Shown here piece after piece: positions 8,672-17,566 of a DNA stretch of 64,000 nucleotides. Below the pieces are notes generated by a model that worked only from the letters and a program-made list of their open reading frames with translations, did no database searches and was not told where the DNA came from. This DNA comes from an uncultured Bacteroidales bacterium. GTDB taxonomy: Bacteria > Bacteroidota > Bacteroidia > Bacteroidales > UBA3663. The stretch covers positions 1-64,000 of the forward strand of contig CAJOLH010000015.1 of the NCBI GenBank assembly GCA_905235375.1. Direction: 5' to 3'. Positions within the stretch are counted from its first letter, which is position 1; each line of letters begins with the position of its first letter. The position numbers were made by a program, and so were the translations under genes.

Positions 8672-9784
8672 CTATTGAACTATCATCTGATGTGAGGCGA
8701 CAGACCGGCCGTCAGCGATCAGCGTATAGATATAGGAACCCTTGCCAAACCTGCTGGTGTCAACCACAAGCTTGCCGTTGCCTCTGCCCTCAAGCGTGTA
8801 GCTGCCGACCATTTTACCGGAAATGCTGTAGATGTAGAGCATAGCCTCTTGCGCCGTCTCGGGCAAGGAGTAAGCAATTTCGCATCTACCATCGACAGAA
8901 ACACACGCTTCCTGGCCTGAGTACAGATTGTCTTCCAACCCAGCCACATTATATCCTGGGATGTTGGCTCGGACGTTCTCCAATGTTTGCTGCAACACAC
9001 CGACTTCGGAAGAAAGTTGCTGCACGGATTGGATGAGCAAGGGTATCAGCCCAACGTAATCCACTTGTTTGTTGCCCAAAGCGTCTTCGCGAACAAGCTC
9101 GGGATATACCTTCTGCACTTCATCAGCCAAAAGACCGAAGTACGGACTCACTGTCTCCTCTTGTTTGACCGTGTACTCCACTGGAGCAAGCTCCATGATA
9201 CCCTGAATGCCTCTTTTGCTGTCCAAATCGTAGATGTCAGACATCTTTTCAGGGTCGGACGGAACCATCAGCGATGGAGCCACAACCGCACCCTTCACCA
9301 TGACAGAGCCACCATAGCACGCCACATAGCCACCTGAGAGGGAGTTCCCGAATTGAACAGCATAGCCGACATCGGAGTTGCCAGAGTCTTCAGGGTACAG
9401 GACGTATTCGCCCGTAAATTGCGTACTGTCGGCAGTAGTAAGCATGATGATGTAATCGCCTGCATTCTCAGAAACATATAGGCTGTCAGCATCCTCAGCA
9501 CAAGCCGAAAATGTAGCTTCGAATACCTTTTGATCTGATTGACGGACAACTTCACAACAGAGTGTGCCGAGGTCGATAGTGTAGGTAAATGTCAAACTAC
9601 CATCCATGTAGAAGCATTGGATGGGAACAAGCGGTGGGCATCGGGGATGAGTCCCTCCAGTGGGCACCGGGTGCAATGGGATGTTCAGTTTCCCGTCTTG
9701 CTGCGATGTGTTTGCAGCAAAGAGTGAAATGGAAAGTGCCTGCATCATGAGCAAGCAGAGAATAAAAAATCTTTTAGTGAACAT
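8672..9784 (-). CDS. Exported protein with C-terminal S74 chaperone-like domain and T9SS-like tail
   Basis: A 370-residue paralogue of the 6409-7626 product, with a signal peptide (ends ISLFAANTS) and a shorter, different N-terminal part. The S74-like domain reads IYDLDSKRGIQGIMELAPVEY, YFGLLADEVQKVYPELV and KQVDYVGLIPLLIQSVQQL. The tail (YIYSISGKMVGSYTLEGRG, DTSRFGKGSYIYTLIADG, SHQMIVQ) is nearly the same as in the paralogue. The catalytic Ser of self-cleaving S74 domains is not visible. It is the first gene of the minus-strand run to 382, with a promoter-like element at 9837-9844. Confidence 0.75.
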   Translation of the reverse strand: MFTKRFFILCLLMMQALSISLFAANTSQQDGKLNIPLHPVPTGGTHPRCPPLVPIQCFYMDGSLTFTYTIDLGTLCCEVVRQSDQKVFEATFSACAEDADSLYVSENAGDYIIMLTTADSTQFTGEYVLYPEDSGNSDVGYAVQFGNSLSGGYVACYGGSVMVKGAVVAPSLMVPSDPEKMSDIYDLDSKRGIQGIMELAPVEYTVKQEETVSPYFGLLADEVQKVYPELVREDALGNKQVDYVGLIPLLIQSVQQLSSEVGVLQQTLENVRANIPGYNVAGLEDNLYSGQEACVSVDGRCEIAYSLPETAQEAMLYIYSISGKMVGSYTLEGRGNGKLVVDTSRFGKGSYIYTLIADGRSVASHQMIVQ

Positions 9785-9836
9785 AGCAATATGAGATTAT
9801 AGTTTTCATTTGTCGAAATTGTAGAAATTCACGTTG

Positions 9837-9844
9837 CAAAGTTA
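9837..9844 (-). promoter_or_regulatory. Bacteroidota -7 element before the exported-protein run
   Basis: The minus strand reads TAACTTTG, matching TAnnTTTG, about 53 bases before the start at 9784. The -33 TTTG is only approximate (about 9871-9874, spacing longer than usual). No other good promoter was seen between 9784 and 382. Confidence 0.45.
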
Positions 9845-9882
9845 CACATAATTTTTGGAATACCATCTGACAAACACAAAAA

Positions 9883-9907
9883 AAACGCGCCTTTTTCGGG
9901 CGCGTTT
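9883..9907 (-). terminator. Intrinsic terminator after the gyrA-TPR run
   Basis: AAACGCGCC (9883-9891) pairs with GGCGCGTTT (9899-9907). Read on the minus strand, the stem is followed by a run of T, about 60 bases after the stop at 9969. This fits an end of transcription for the gyrA-TPR genes before the next promoter. Confidence 0.8.
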
Positions 9908-9968
9908 CATTTTGATGTTCAAAGACTTAATATTTTTTAACTTTTAGACCAATCGATTAAATCTGACA

Positions 9969-11693
9969 TTATTCCAAAAGGAGCAGCAAATCGTCCTTAT
10001 AAGCCAGACCAGAGTCCGTGATTCGCTCCCTCAATCGGCTACGACGCTTGTAGAGTACGTCACGGTTGTCTAACTTCATCAGCAGACAAGTCGATTGAGT
10101 TGAGAATCCGGCAATCATCAGGCATAGCAGATGAAGGTCATCATCCTTGGTGAAGAGGCCATCCTGCTGCACCTTCGACATCAACCCATCGAAATTGTCG
10201 TCGATAGCTTTCACGAGCTTGGCAAGGAACTCCTGATCCTTGAAGGCGCTGATCTCCTTTTGAACCTCTTCAAAAATGACCTTTCCCGATTCCTTCGTCT
10301 CACCTTTGACGTAGTATTCGAGGCCGATACGATCGATGCGTTCCATACGTTCCTTGAAGAGCCGTCGGATGGTCATCCGCGATTTACGGGTTGTTTCGCT
10401 GGCTTCGGCTGCCGCCACAGAGTGCGAGATGTCGGACTGCTGCCTCAACTGCTGCTCCATGCCAAGCTCTTGCCTGAGCCGGAAGACATCGTCCAGATAA
10501 GTGCGGGCAAGCAAGTCCTTCTGACGAAGTCTTTGGCGAACAATCACAACAAGCAACAACAGGAGCAGAGCAGACAGGGCAAGTACGGTTCGGTAGCGAC
10601 GTGTCCGCTCCCGAATGAGACGATTGTTGACGTCCAACTGCTGCTCCACATAATCCTGCTGCACGGAAGAGACTGAAGTCGTGTTGATGACGCGGACAAT
10701 GGAATCCTGCAAGTCCGATTTCCGCAGCAATGTCTGATAAGCCTCCCGATGCAAGCCGCGATTGTTCTGAAGATCGGCCAACGTGGCGAGTTCAAAGACC
10801 TTCTCCGTCTCCGAGGTTGAAAGCGCCTCAGCACACCTCATGCAACTGTCGGCAGCAGCACGATGCCCGTTATACTCATTGACAATGGCACGGCACAAAT
10901 AGTCGATGGTATAGCGCGGAGAGTCTTGAAGTGAAATCAATGAGTCAGCCCTCTGATACTGGGTAAGCGACACACATTGATAAATATAATAGGTGAGCAC
11001 CTCCTGACGAAGGTGTTCGTCGGTCACGGAACCAAGAAGACGGCTGAATATAGCATCTGCCTCATCGTAGCGCTTCTGATAGTTCAAAGCTATACCCTCC
11101 AGCATGAGCGCCCAATTCATCCGAGCGGTGTCGCCCACCATTGCATGACATTGATAGGACTTTTCGGCATAGAGCAAATCCTCGCCACTATACATCGCGT
11201 GGCAGATGCTGGCAATATTGCCGAACGACAAACCAGCAAACGTATAATCATCAAGCGCATCGGCCATCTGTGCCGCTTCGAGGTAAGAAGCGTATGCACG
11301 ACCATACTCCCCGGCATTTCGCCAAACGCAACCCAGATAATAATGCGCCAGCATCTGCTCGCGCTTGCCACCATGCGCATCGTAGTAGCGCACGGCGGAG
11401 AGGATGAGACTGTCGCTGGTATCGTCGATCCAATTCTTGTCGTGGGTCTGCGTCGCGAGCAGGGCATAACGCGCCCGCTGCGCTTCTCCCTCAAGGCGCA
11501 CACTGCCCGAAGAGAGCAGGCTGTCGAGCCGAGACAGCTCGACGAGGGCAGAATCGGGCTGCTGCCCGACTAAGGCATCAATCCTATCGAGCAAACGGTG
11601 AGCCTCGCGGTTGCCACGACTACACGAAGCAAGACACGAGAGCACGATTGCACAACAGGCGAGCAACGAGGCAGCATTTCGTACAGGTTTCAT
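9969..11693 (-). CDS. TPR lipoprotein with a membrane segment and C-terminal regulator-like domain
   Basis: 574 residues. The N-terminus ends in VLSCLASCS, a lipobox-like signal. Residues about 35-330 are helical repeats of TPR type (for example ALNYQKRYDEADAIFSRLL). One membrane helix (LALSALLLLLLVVIV, about 370-385) is followed by a coiled coil. The C-terminal 100 residues end with DDLHLLCLMIAGFS and DNRDVLYKRRSRLRERI, an HTH-like pattern common in Bacteroidota TPR sensor/regulators. DNA binding from a membrane protein is inference. It is the last gene of the gyrA run, 34 bases after the previous gene. Confidence 0.7.
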   Translation of the reverse strand: MKPVRNAASLLACCAIVLSCLASCSRGNREAHRLLDRIDALVGQQPDSALVELSRLDSLLSSGSVRLEGEAQRARYALLATQTHDKNWIDDTSDSLILSAVRYYDAHGGKREQMLAHYYLGCVWRNAGEYGRAYASYLEAAQMADALDDYTFAGLSFGNIASICHAMYSGEDLLYAEKSYQCHAMVGDTARMNWALMLEGIALNYQKRYDEADAIFSRLLGSVTDEHLRQEVLTYYIYQCVSLTQYQRADSLISLQDSPRYTIDYLCRAIVNEYNGHRAAADSCMRCAEALSTSETEKVFELATLADLQNNRGLHREAYQTLLRKSDLQDSIVRVINTTSVSSVQQDYVEQQLDVNNRLIRERTRRYRTVLALSALLLLLLVVIVRQRLRQKDLLARTYLDDVFRLRQELGMEQQLRQQSDISHSVAAAEASETTRKSRMTIRRLFKERMERIDRIGLEYYVKGETKESGKVIFEEVQKEISAFKDQEFLAKLVKAIDDNFDGLMSKVQQDGLFTKDDDLHLLCLMIAGFSTQSTCLLMKLDNRDVLYKRRSRLRERITDSGLAYKDDLLLLLE

Positions 11694-11727
11694 TCTGCAA
11701 CTATCTTATGGGGATAAGCGTGAGCGT

Positions 11728-13092
11728 TTATCTTCCGAACTCCACAAATCCATAGGCCCGACTCACTTCATTGTATTGGGCTATCAGTTCGGCACGGTTA
11801 GGGCAACGCGTTTGCGTGAAGCGGCTGTAGAGAATCTCACGGATGGCAACGGCAATGGTCTTGTCCTGATGCATGGTGTCGTACTGATAGGCACGCTCAT
11901 ACCACGGAAGGGCCATCGAGTAGATGGGTTGCAGCTCACTGTCCATCTGCTTGAACTGCCGCAGATTGTAGAGCCTGGCTTTGAGCTCGACAGCACGATT
12001 GTAGTGAATGCGTCCGATGTAGGAGCAGACTTTGGCTTGGGTGGAATCGAGGTCATACGAACGTAGATATTGCGCCAAGGCGTTTTCGACATCGCCACGT
12101 ATCTCGTACAGCTGGCCACGGACGCTGATGGTATGTGCATCGGTGCTATCGACACTGATGCACCGGTCAGCCACGGCTTCGGCATCGTGCCAGTTCTTTC
12201 GGTCGAGATAAATCTGAAGGAGGTTACGCTGGAACCACGTGTCGCGCGGCAAGGTCTCGATGGCGCTCATCAGTTCGGTGATGAGCATGACGGTGTCCTT
12301 GCGCGAGGAATAGATGGCAACTGTGTTGCGAAAGACTTTTTCGGGATCGTAGCCCCGCACCTTGAGGCTATCGTAATAGATGAGCGACTGGTCGAGCATA
12401 CCGAGAGCGCTTGACACCGTGGCACAGTTGTAGAGCGCACGATTCTGCGTGCTGTCGGCGAGGAACGTCTCGAAACCCGAGAAGCGCTTGGCATCGGAAC
12501 GGTAGGCATTGCGCAAAAATTGGCTGCGACTGCCGTCGAAGGTCATACGGAACTCGTCGAGCGTGGTGCTGAGGTCGCCGCGCTTGAAGCTTTGGCCGGC
12601 ATTGACCTGAAAGCCGTTGGTAAGCAGGTAGTAATGCATGGCCGTCTGCGAAAGGCGGCTCTGCTGCTTCTCGCCATACTTGCCATACTCCTTGGCATCA
12701 GCCTGATAGAGGTCGTAGGCCTTTTGATAATAACGATAGCACTGCTTGGCGGCAGCCAGAGCGGTGGCCTCATCCATCTTACCACCGGAAGCCGGCTTGT
12801 TTCGCTCAAAATTGAAGGCAAGGTCTTCGACATCGCCTGCTGCCGCAAAATAATCGGCGTTCTCGAGATGCAGGGAGTCGGAGATCTGGAGCACGCGATT
12901 GATGTGACGGCGTGCAAGATTGAAGTCGGTGGTGCGCACGTTGATGCTGTAGCGGCGCGCCAGCTTGAGGCGCTCCTGAATGGTGTCACGGAGTGCCTTA
13001 GTGAGAACAGGGGTCTCCTGCTGTGCCTCTTCGGCATGCAGAAGACCCAAGTTCAGAAGGGATAGAAGTAATATTGAAAAATAATATCTCAT
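11728..13092 (-). CDS. Secreted TPR protein
   Basis: 454 residues with a signal peptide (MRYYFSILLLSLLNLGLLHAEE). The C-terminal half has TPR units (NWHDAEAVADRCISVDS, GDVENALAQYLRSYDLDS). It ends RAELIAQYNEVSRAYGFVEFGR, closely matching the end of the next upstream product (RQALINEYNEVADAYGRPRKE), so the two genes are diverged paralogues. The stop of the upstream gene and this start are directly adjacent. It is probably a periplasmic protein-protein scaffold; no enzyme motif was seen. Confidence 0.75.
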   Translation of the reverse strand: MRYYFSILLLSLLNLGLLHAEEAQQETPVLTKALRDTIQERLKLARRYSINVRTTDFNLARRHINRVLQISDSLHLENADYFAAAGDVEDLAFNFERNKPASGGKMDEATALAAAKQCYRYYQKAYDLYQADAKEYGKYGEKQQSRLSQTAMHYYLLTNGFQVNAGQSFKRGDLSTTLDEFRMTFDGSRSQFLRNAYRSDAKRFSGFETFLADSTQNRALYNCATVSSALGMLDQSLIYYDSLKVRGYDPEKVFRNTVAIYSSRKDTVMLITELMSAIETLPRDTWFQRNLLQIYLDRKNWHDAEAVADRCISVDSTDAHTISVRGQLYEIRGDVENALAQYLRSYDLDSTQAKVCSYIGRIHYNRAVELKARLYNLRQFKQMDSELQPIYSMALPWYERAYQYDTMHQDKTIAVAIREILYSRFTQTRCPNRAELIAQYNEVSRAYGFVEFGR

Positions 13093-14484
13093 TTATTCCT
13101 TACGTGGACGACCGTAGGCATCGGCTACCTCATTGTACTCGTTGATGAGAGCCTGACGGTTAGCTGCTTTAGTAGGAGCGAACTTACGATAGAGAACCTG
13201 CATCAGGAGGTTCGGGATATCGTTGTTCTCGTGGTTTGCATCAGCCTTGAAGGCGTTGCGGAGCAATGGAAGTGCCTTATCCATCTTTTCATTGGAGAAA
13301 GCATCAATCTCGTTCTCGCGGGCGTGGTTCTTGAGCATCTCGCTCTCGCCCTGCTCCATCTCTACGAGCCAAGTGTAGCCATAGTAGAGGTTGGCATCGA
13401 GGTTCTTGGGGTCGATGGCAAGAGCCTTCTCGAAATACTCCTTGGCGGTATTGGTCTCACCCTTCTGGGTGTAGAGGCGAGCGATGATGGTAAGAGTGCC
13501 GGCGTTGTTAGGATTGGAAGCCAGGCTTGCCTTCATGGCGTTGATGGCGCCGTCGAGGTCATTGCGGTCGAGATAGATGCTGAAGAGGTTGGAGCTGAAA
13601 TAGTTCTCGTCGGGGAGCGCCTCCATACCCTTCTGGAGCCAAGTGATCATGTTGGCGGTGTCCTTGAGCTGGGCATATTCGCCTACGATAGAAGAATAAA
13701 CAGGCACCTGGGGAGTGTTCTTGCCGATGAGCTGCTTGAAGACTTCGATTGACTTCGTCTTGTCAACCTCGCTGTAGCAAGAGCCGGCATAGAGAAGGTT
13801 CTGATACTTCACTGAGTCGTTCTTGTACTTATCAAGCTCAGCCAAAGCAATGGGGTTCTTCTTGGCAGCAGCATCGAGAAGTGCAGATTCAGCGCCGTTG
13901 GAAGCAAGTTCGAAGAACTTTGCAGCATTGGCCCAATCCTTCTGGTTGTAAGCGGTGAAGCCACAGTTGGCAAGACCATTCGACATCGAGAAGAGCTCGT
14001 AGGCCTTGGCAGCCATGTCGTCATTGTACTTGGTGTTCACCTTGCCCTTGGCATCGGGAGTAGCAAATGCGTCCCAAGCCTCCTGGAAATACTGGAAGCC
14101 CTTGCCGCAGTTGCTGAAGAGTGTGTTGAGCGCTTCCTGGTCACCGTTGGAAGCCTCGGGAAGGATGACCTTCGACTGATTGTACTCAATCAAGGCAGCA
14201 ACGCGCTTGATGTCGCCGATCATGGTGCCGGCCTTTGGGTTAGCAAGAGCCTGGTCAACGAGGGCGCGGGCAGCATCGAAGTTGATGCCCTTGGCCTTCT
14301 CCATGTCAATCTGTCCCATAGCATCCTCGGGAAGCTTGGCAGCCTTCTCGGCATCCTTGATTGCCGTAGTGATGATCTTCTGCTGCTCCTTGAGAGCCTT
14401 CAGTTCCTCCTTGGAGAGTTCTTGTGCGACGACTGTACCGGCGCAGAGGCCGATGGCGATTACGGAAAGAATGAATTTCTTCAT
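13093..14484 (-). CDS. Secreted TPR protein downstream of gyrA
   Basis: 463 residues with a signal peptide (MKKFILSVIAIGLCAGTVVAQE), a Lys/Glu-rich helical stretch (about 22-55), then TPR units such as LDGAINAMKASLASNPNNAG and NTAKEYFEKALAIDPKNLD (about 300-360). It is an envelope protein of unknown partner. It starts 28 bases after the gyrA stop, with no separate promoter visible, so it is probably cotranscribed with gyrA. Its C-terminus is homologous to that of the following gene. Confidence 0.8.
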   Translation of the reverse strand: MKKFILSVIAIGLCAGTVVAQELSKEELKALKEQQKIITTAIKDAEKAAKLPEDAMGQIDMEKAKGINFDAARALVDQALANPKAGTMIGDIKRVAALIEYNQSKVILPEASNGDQEALNTLFSNCGKGFQYFQEAWDAFATPDAKGKVNTKYNDDMAAKAYELFSMSNGLANCGFTAYNQKDWANAAKFFELASNGAESALLDAAAKKNPIALAELDKYKNDSVKYQNLLYAGSCYSEVDKTKSIEVFKQLIGKNTPQVPVYSSIVGEYAQLKDTANMITWLQKGMEALPDENYFSSNLFSIYLDRNDLDGAINAMKASLASNPNNAGTLTIIARLYTQKGETNTAKEYFEKALAIDPKNLDANLYYGYTWLVEMEQGESEMLKNHARENEIDAFSNEKMDKALPLLRNAFKADANHENNDIPNLLMQVLYRKFAPTKAANRQALINEYNEVADAYGRPRKE

Positions 14485-14512
14485 AGTAATAATAATTTAA
14501 AATGTGTAGTGA

Positions 14513-17305
14513 TTATTCTTGATTTGGTTCTACATTGGCAGGTATTTCGGTCGAAGATGTCTCGATGCCGTTATCATCGGACTGCTCGGTGGCCTCAATC
14601 TCGATTTCCTCTTCCTCACGTTCGGTGAGCACCTTGCAGACACTGGCAATGCAGTCGTTCTTCTTGGTGAGGTCGATGAGCTTGACACCCTGTGCCGCGC
14701 GACCCATGATGCGAATGCCCTGGCCTTTCTCTGCATCGTACTTGCAGTTCATGCGGATGACGATGCCCGACTTGTTGATGATCATCAGGTCGTTCTCGTC
14801 GTTGACAAGCTTGATGGCGATGAGCGGGCCGGTCTTTTCGGTGATGGAAAGGGTCTTGACGCCCTTGCCGCCACGATTGGTGATACGGTAGTCATAGACA
14901 TAGCTTCGCTTTCCGTACCCATTTTCCGACACAACAAGGATGGAATAGTTTAAAGGATTCTCGACATCTTGCGGTGCAACGGATGGCTCCTCGCTCTCTT
15001 CGACAGGAGTCTCTTCGGGCTCATCAGGCATATCGAAGAGATTCTCGAGCGAGATTTCCTGCTCGGCAGCGACATTCTCGTCCTCGTCGGCTTCAACGGG
15101 AGCATCATTGCCCTCCGACTGTCCGAGGGTGATGCCAGGATATTTGACAGCAATCATGCCGATGCACTCGTCATCGCCGTCATCAAGACGCATACCACGC
15201 ACACCGGTAGCTACACGACCCATCATGCGCACCTTGTCCTCGCCAAAGGTGATGGCGCGACCATTGCGGTTTGCCATGATGAGATGATTCTGTCCGTCGG
15301 TCATGACTACGCTGACCACCTTGTCGCCCTCGACAAGATTGATGGCATTGATACCATTGGCACGCGGACGGCTGTAGGCAGCGAGCTTGGTCTTCTTGAC
15401 TGTGCCGTTCTTGGTGGCAAAGACGAGATAGTGCGAGTCGTTGAACTCAGGATCGGCAAAGGTTACCACCTTGAGGAACGCAGTGATGCGATTATTCTCG
15501 TTGACGTTGAGAATGTTCTGGATGGCGCGACCCTTCTGGTTCTTGGCAGCCTCGGGGATGTCATAGACCTTCATCCAGAATGCCTGTCCCTGCTCGGTGA
15601 AGAACATCAGCCAGTTGTGGTTCTTGGCTGCATACATATATTCGATGAAGTCGGAGTCGCGTGTACCGGCGCCCTTTGAACCCACACCGCCACGGCTCTG
15701 TGCCTTGATGTCGGAAAGCTTGGTGCGCTTGATGTATCCGAGGTGGCTGATGGTGATGACCACATCGTCGTTCGGGATAAAGTCCTCGGCATTGAACTGT
15801 GCTCCGCGATAGTCGATGACGGTGCGGCGCTCGTCGCCATACTTCTCCTTGATCTCGATGAGTTCGTCGCGAACAACCTTCATGCAAAGTGCCTCGTCGG
15901 CAAGGATCTGCTTGTAGTACTCGATGAGCTTGAGCAGATCCTCGTACTGCTGCTTGAGTTCCTCGATGCGAAGGCCCGTGAGCTGCGAGAGACGCATATC
16001 GACGATGGCCTTCGACTGCAGTTCGTCAATCTGGAAACGTGCTTCGAGGTTGCGCTGGGCATCGGCAGGCGTGCGGCTATTGCGGATGATGTGAACCACC
16101 TCGTCGATGTTGTCGCAAGCGATAATCAAACCTTCGAGGATATGTGCCTTCTTCTCAGCCTCAGCCAAGTCGAACTTGGTGCGACGAATCACCACCTCAT
16201 GACGATGGGCAACGAAGTACTGGATAAGCTCCTTCAGATTGAGGAGCTTGGGCATACCAAGCGCTTCGGGATGTCCCGGAATGGGGACCAGTGCGATATT
16301 GTTGACCGAGAAGTTTGCCTGCAGCTCGGTCATCTTGTTCAGCTTATTGAGGATGACGTTCGAATTGACATCCTTCTTGAGGTCGATGACGATGCGCATA
16401 CCCTGACGGTCGGACTCGTCGTTGACGTTGGCGATGCCTTCGATCTTCTTTTCGTCGGCAAGTTGGGCAATGTGCTTGATGAGCTCGGCCTTATTGACAC
16501 CGTAAGGTATCTCGGTGACGACAATGCGGTCGTGCTGCCCCTCGGTCTCGATTTCGGCCTTGCTGCGGATCACGATTTTGCCGCGACCGGTCTCGTAGGC
16601 CTGCCGCACGCCATCGTATCCGTAGATGATGCCACCCGTCGGGAAGTCCGGAGCCTTGATGTACTGCATCAGCTCCTCGATGGTAATGTCAGGATTGTCG
16701 ATATAGGCGCAGATGCCATCGATACACTCCGAGAGATTGTGGGTAGGCATATTGGTGGCCATGCCGACCGCGATGCCATTGGCTCCGTTGACGAGAAGCG
16801 TAGGGATGCGTGTGGGAAGGACCTTGGGCTCCATGAGCGTGCCGTCGAAGTTGGGCATCATATCGACGGTATCCTTATCGATATCGCGAAGCATCTCCTC
16901 GGAAATCTTCGAAAGACGTGCTTCAGTGTAACGCATAGCGGCTGCACTATCGCCATCGACAGAACCGAAGTTACCCTGGCCATCGACCTGCAAGTAACGA
17001 AGGTTCCAGGGCTGAGCCATACGAACGAGGGCTCCATACACCGAAGAGTCGCCATGCGGATGGAACTTACCGAGAACTTCGCCGACGATACGGGCACACT
17101 TCTTGGTAGGCTTGTCGTAGGTATTGCCGATTTGCTCCATGCCGTAGAGCACACGGCGATGGACGGGCTTGAAGCCATCGCGCACATCCGGCAATGCACG
17201 TGCCACGATGACAGACATCGAATAGTTGATATAGTTGGTGCGCATCTCTTCGTCGATGTTCACCTTGATGATTCGATCGTGTTGTTGATTATTTACTTCT
17301 TCCAT
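14513..17305 (-). CDS. gyrA: DNA gyrase subunit A
   Basis: 930 residues. The start MEEVNNQQHDRIIKVNIDEE leads into the breakage-reunion domain. Catalytic Tyr126 lies in AAMRYTEARL. The quinolone-resistance region is HPHGDSSVYGALVRMAQPW: Ser87 equals E. coli Ser83, while the residue equal to E. coli Asp87 is Gly91. The C-terminal beta-pinwheel has SRGGVGSKG and the GyrA-box-like NRGGKGVKTL. It is longer than the usual 820-880 residues because of an acidic insert at about 727-781 (EADEDENVAAEQE and DEPEETPVEESEEP) inside the pinwheel, plus an acidic tail. Together with GyrB it introduces negative supercoils. It is divergently transcribed from the PTS IIC gene. Confidence 0.97.
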   Translation of the reverse strand: MEEVNNQQHDRIIKVNIDEEMRTNYINYSMSVIVARALPDVRDGFKPVHRRVLYGMEQIGNTYDKPTKKCARIVGEVLGKFHPHGDSSVYGALVRMAQPWNLRYLQVDGQGNFGSVDGDSAAAMRYTEARLSKISEEMLRDIDKDTVDMMPNFDGTLMEPKVLPTRIPTLLVNGANGIAVGMATNMPTHNLSECIDGICAYIDNPDITIEELMQYIKAPDFPTGGIIYGYDGVRQAYETGRGKIVIRSKAEIETEGQHDRIVVTEIPYGVNKAELIKHIAQLADEKKIEGIANVNDESDRQGMRIVIDLKKDVNSNVILNKLNKMTELQANFSVNNIALVPIPGHPEALGMPKLLNLKELIQYFVAHRHEVVIRRTKFDLAEAEKKAHILEGLIIACDNIDEVVHIIRNSRTPADAQRNLEARFQIDELQSKAIVDMRLSQLTGLRIEELKQQYEDLLKLIEYYKQILADEALCMKVVRDELIEIKEKYGDERRTVIDYRGAQFNAEDFIPNDDVVITISHLGYIKRTKLSDIKAQSRGGVGSKGAGTRDSDFIEYMYAAKNHNWLMFFTEQGQAFWMKVYDIPEAAKNQKGRAIQNILNVNENNRITAFLKVVTFADPEFNDSHYLVFATKNGTVKKTKLAAYSRPRANGINAINLVEGDKVVSVVMTDGQNHLIMANRNGRAITFGEDKVRMMGRVATGVRGMRLDDGDDECIGMIAVKYPGITLGQSEGNDAPVEADEDENVAAEQEISLENLFDMPDEPEETPVEESEEPSVAPQDVENPLNYSILVVSENGYGKRSYVYDYRITNRGGKGVKTLSITEKTGPLIAIKLVNDENDLMIINKSGIVIRMNCKYDAEKGQGIRIMGRAAQGVKLIDLTKKNDCIASVCKVLTEREEEEIEIEATEQSDDNGIETSSTEIPANVEPNQE

Positions 17306-17360
17306 TTAATATTAATTGACTGCGACATTACAGCCAGTACATTTATATTATATTTGGGTG

Positions 17361-17392
17361 CAAAGATACATAATTTTCGCGAATGTTCCAAA
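17361..17392 (-). promoter_or_regulatory. gyrA promoter
   Basis: On the minus strand, TTTG (17389-17392) is followed after 20 bases by TATCTTTG (17361-17368), a full Bacteroidota -33/-7 pair. The 5' leader to the gyrA ATG at 17305 is about 50 bases. Confidence 0.8.
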
Positions 17393-17481
17393 CAAAAACG
17401 CCGAAATTTGCGTTTTAAGGCCACAAATTTCGATTTTCGTGTGAATTTCGACCCCCTATCGAAAGAAATATTCGGATAAAA

Positions 17482-17513
17482 TTTGGCACATTAATTTTTT
17501 TTGTTTATCTTTG
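17482..17513 (+). promoter_or_regulatory. Promoter of the PTS IIC gene
   Basis: TTTG (17482-17485), 20 bases, then TATCTTTG (17506-17513), about 53 bases before the ATG at 17567. It is back to back with the gyrA promoter; the 261-base gap holds these two promoters and nothing else that I recognise. Confidence 0.8.
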
Positions 17514-17566
17514 CCCCAAATTTAATAAAAAACAACCCATTAATCTTATAACATCAATTAACATCA

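Noticed and set aside
15743..17479. 578-codon open frame on the plus strand, antisense to gyrA
   Set aside because: It mirrors gyrA codon by codon, has no domain of its own and no promoter; it is a by-product of codon bias in the real gene.
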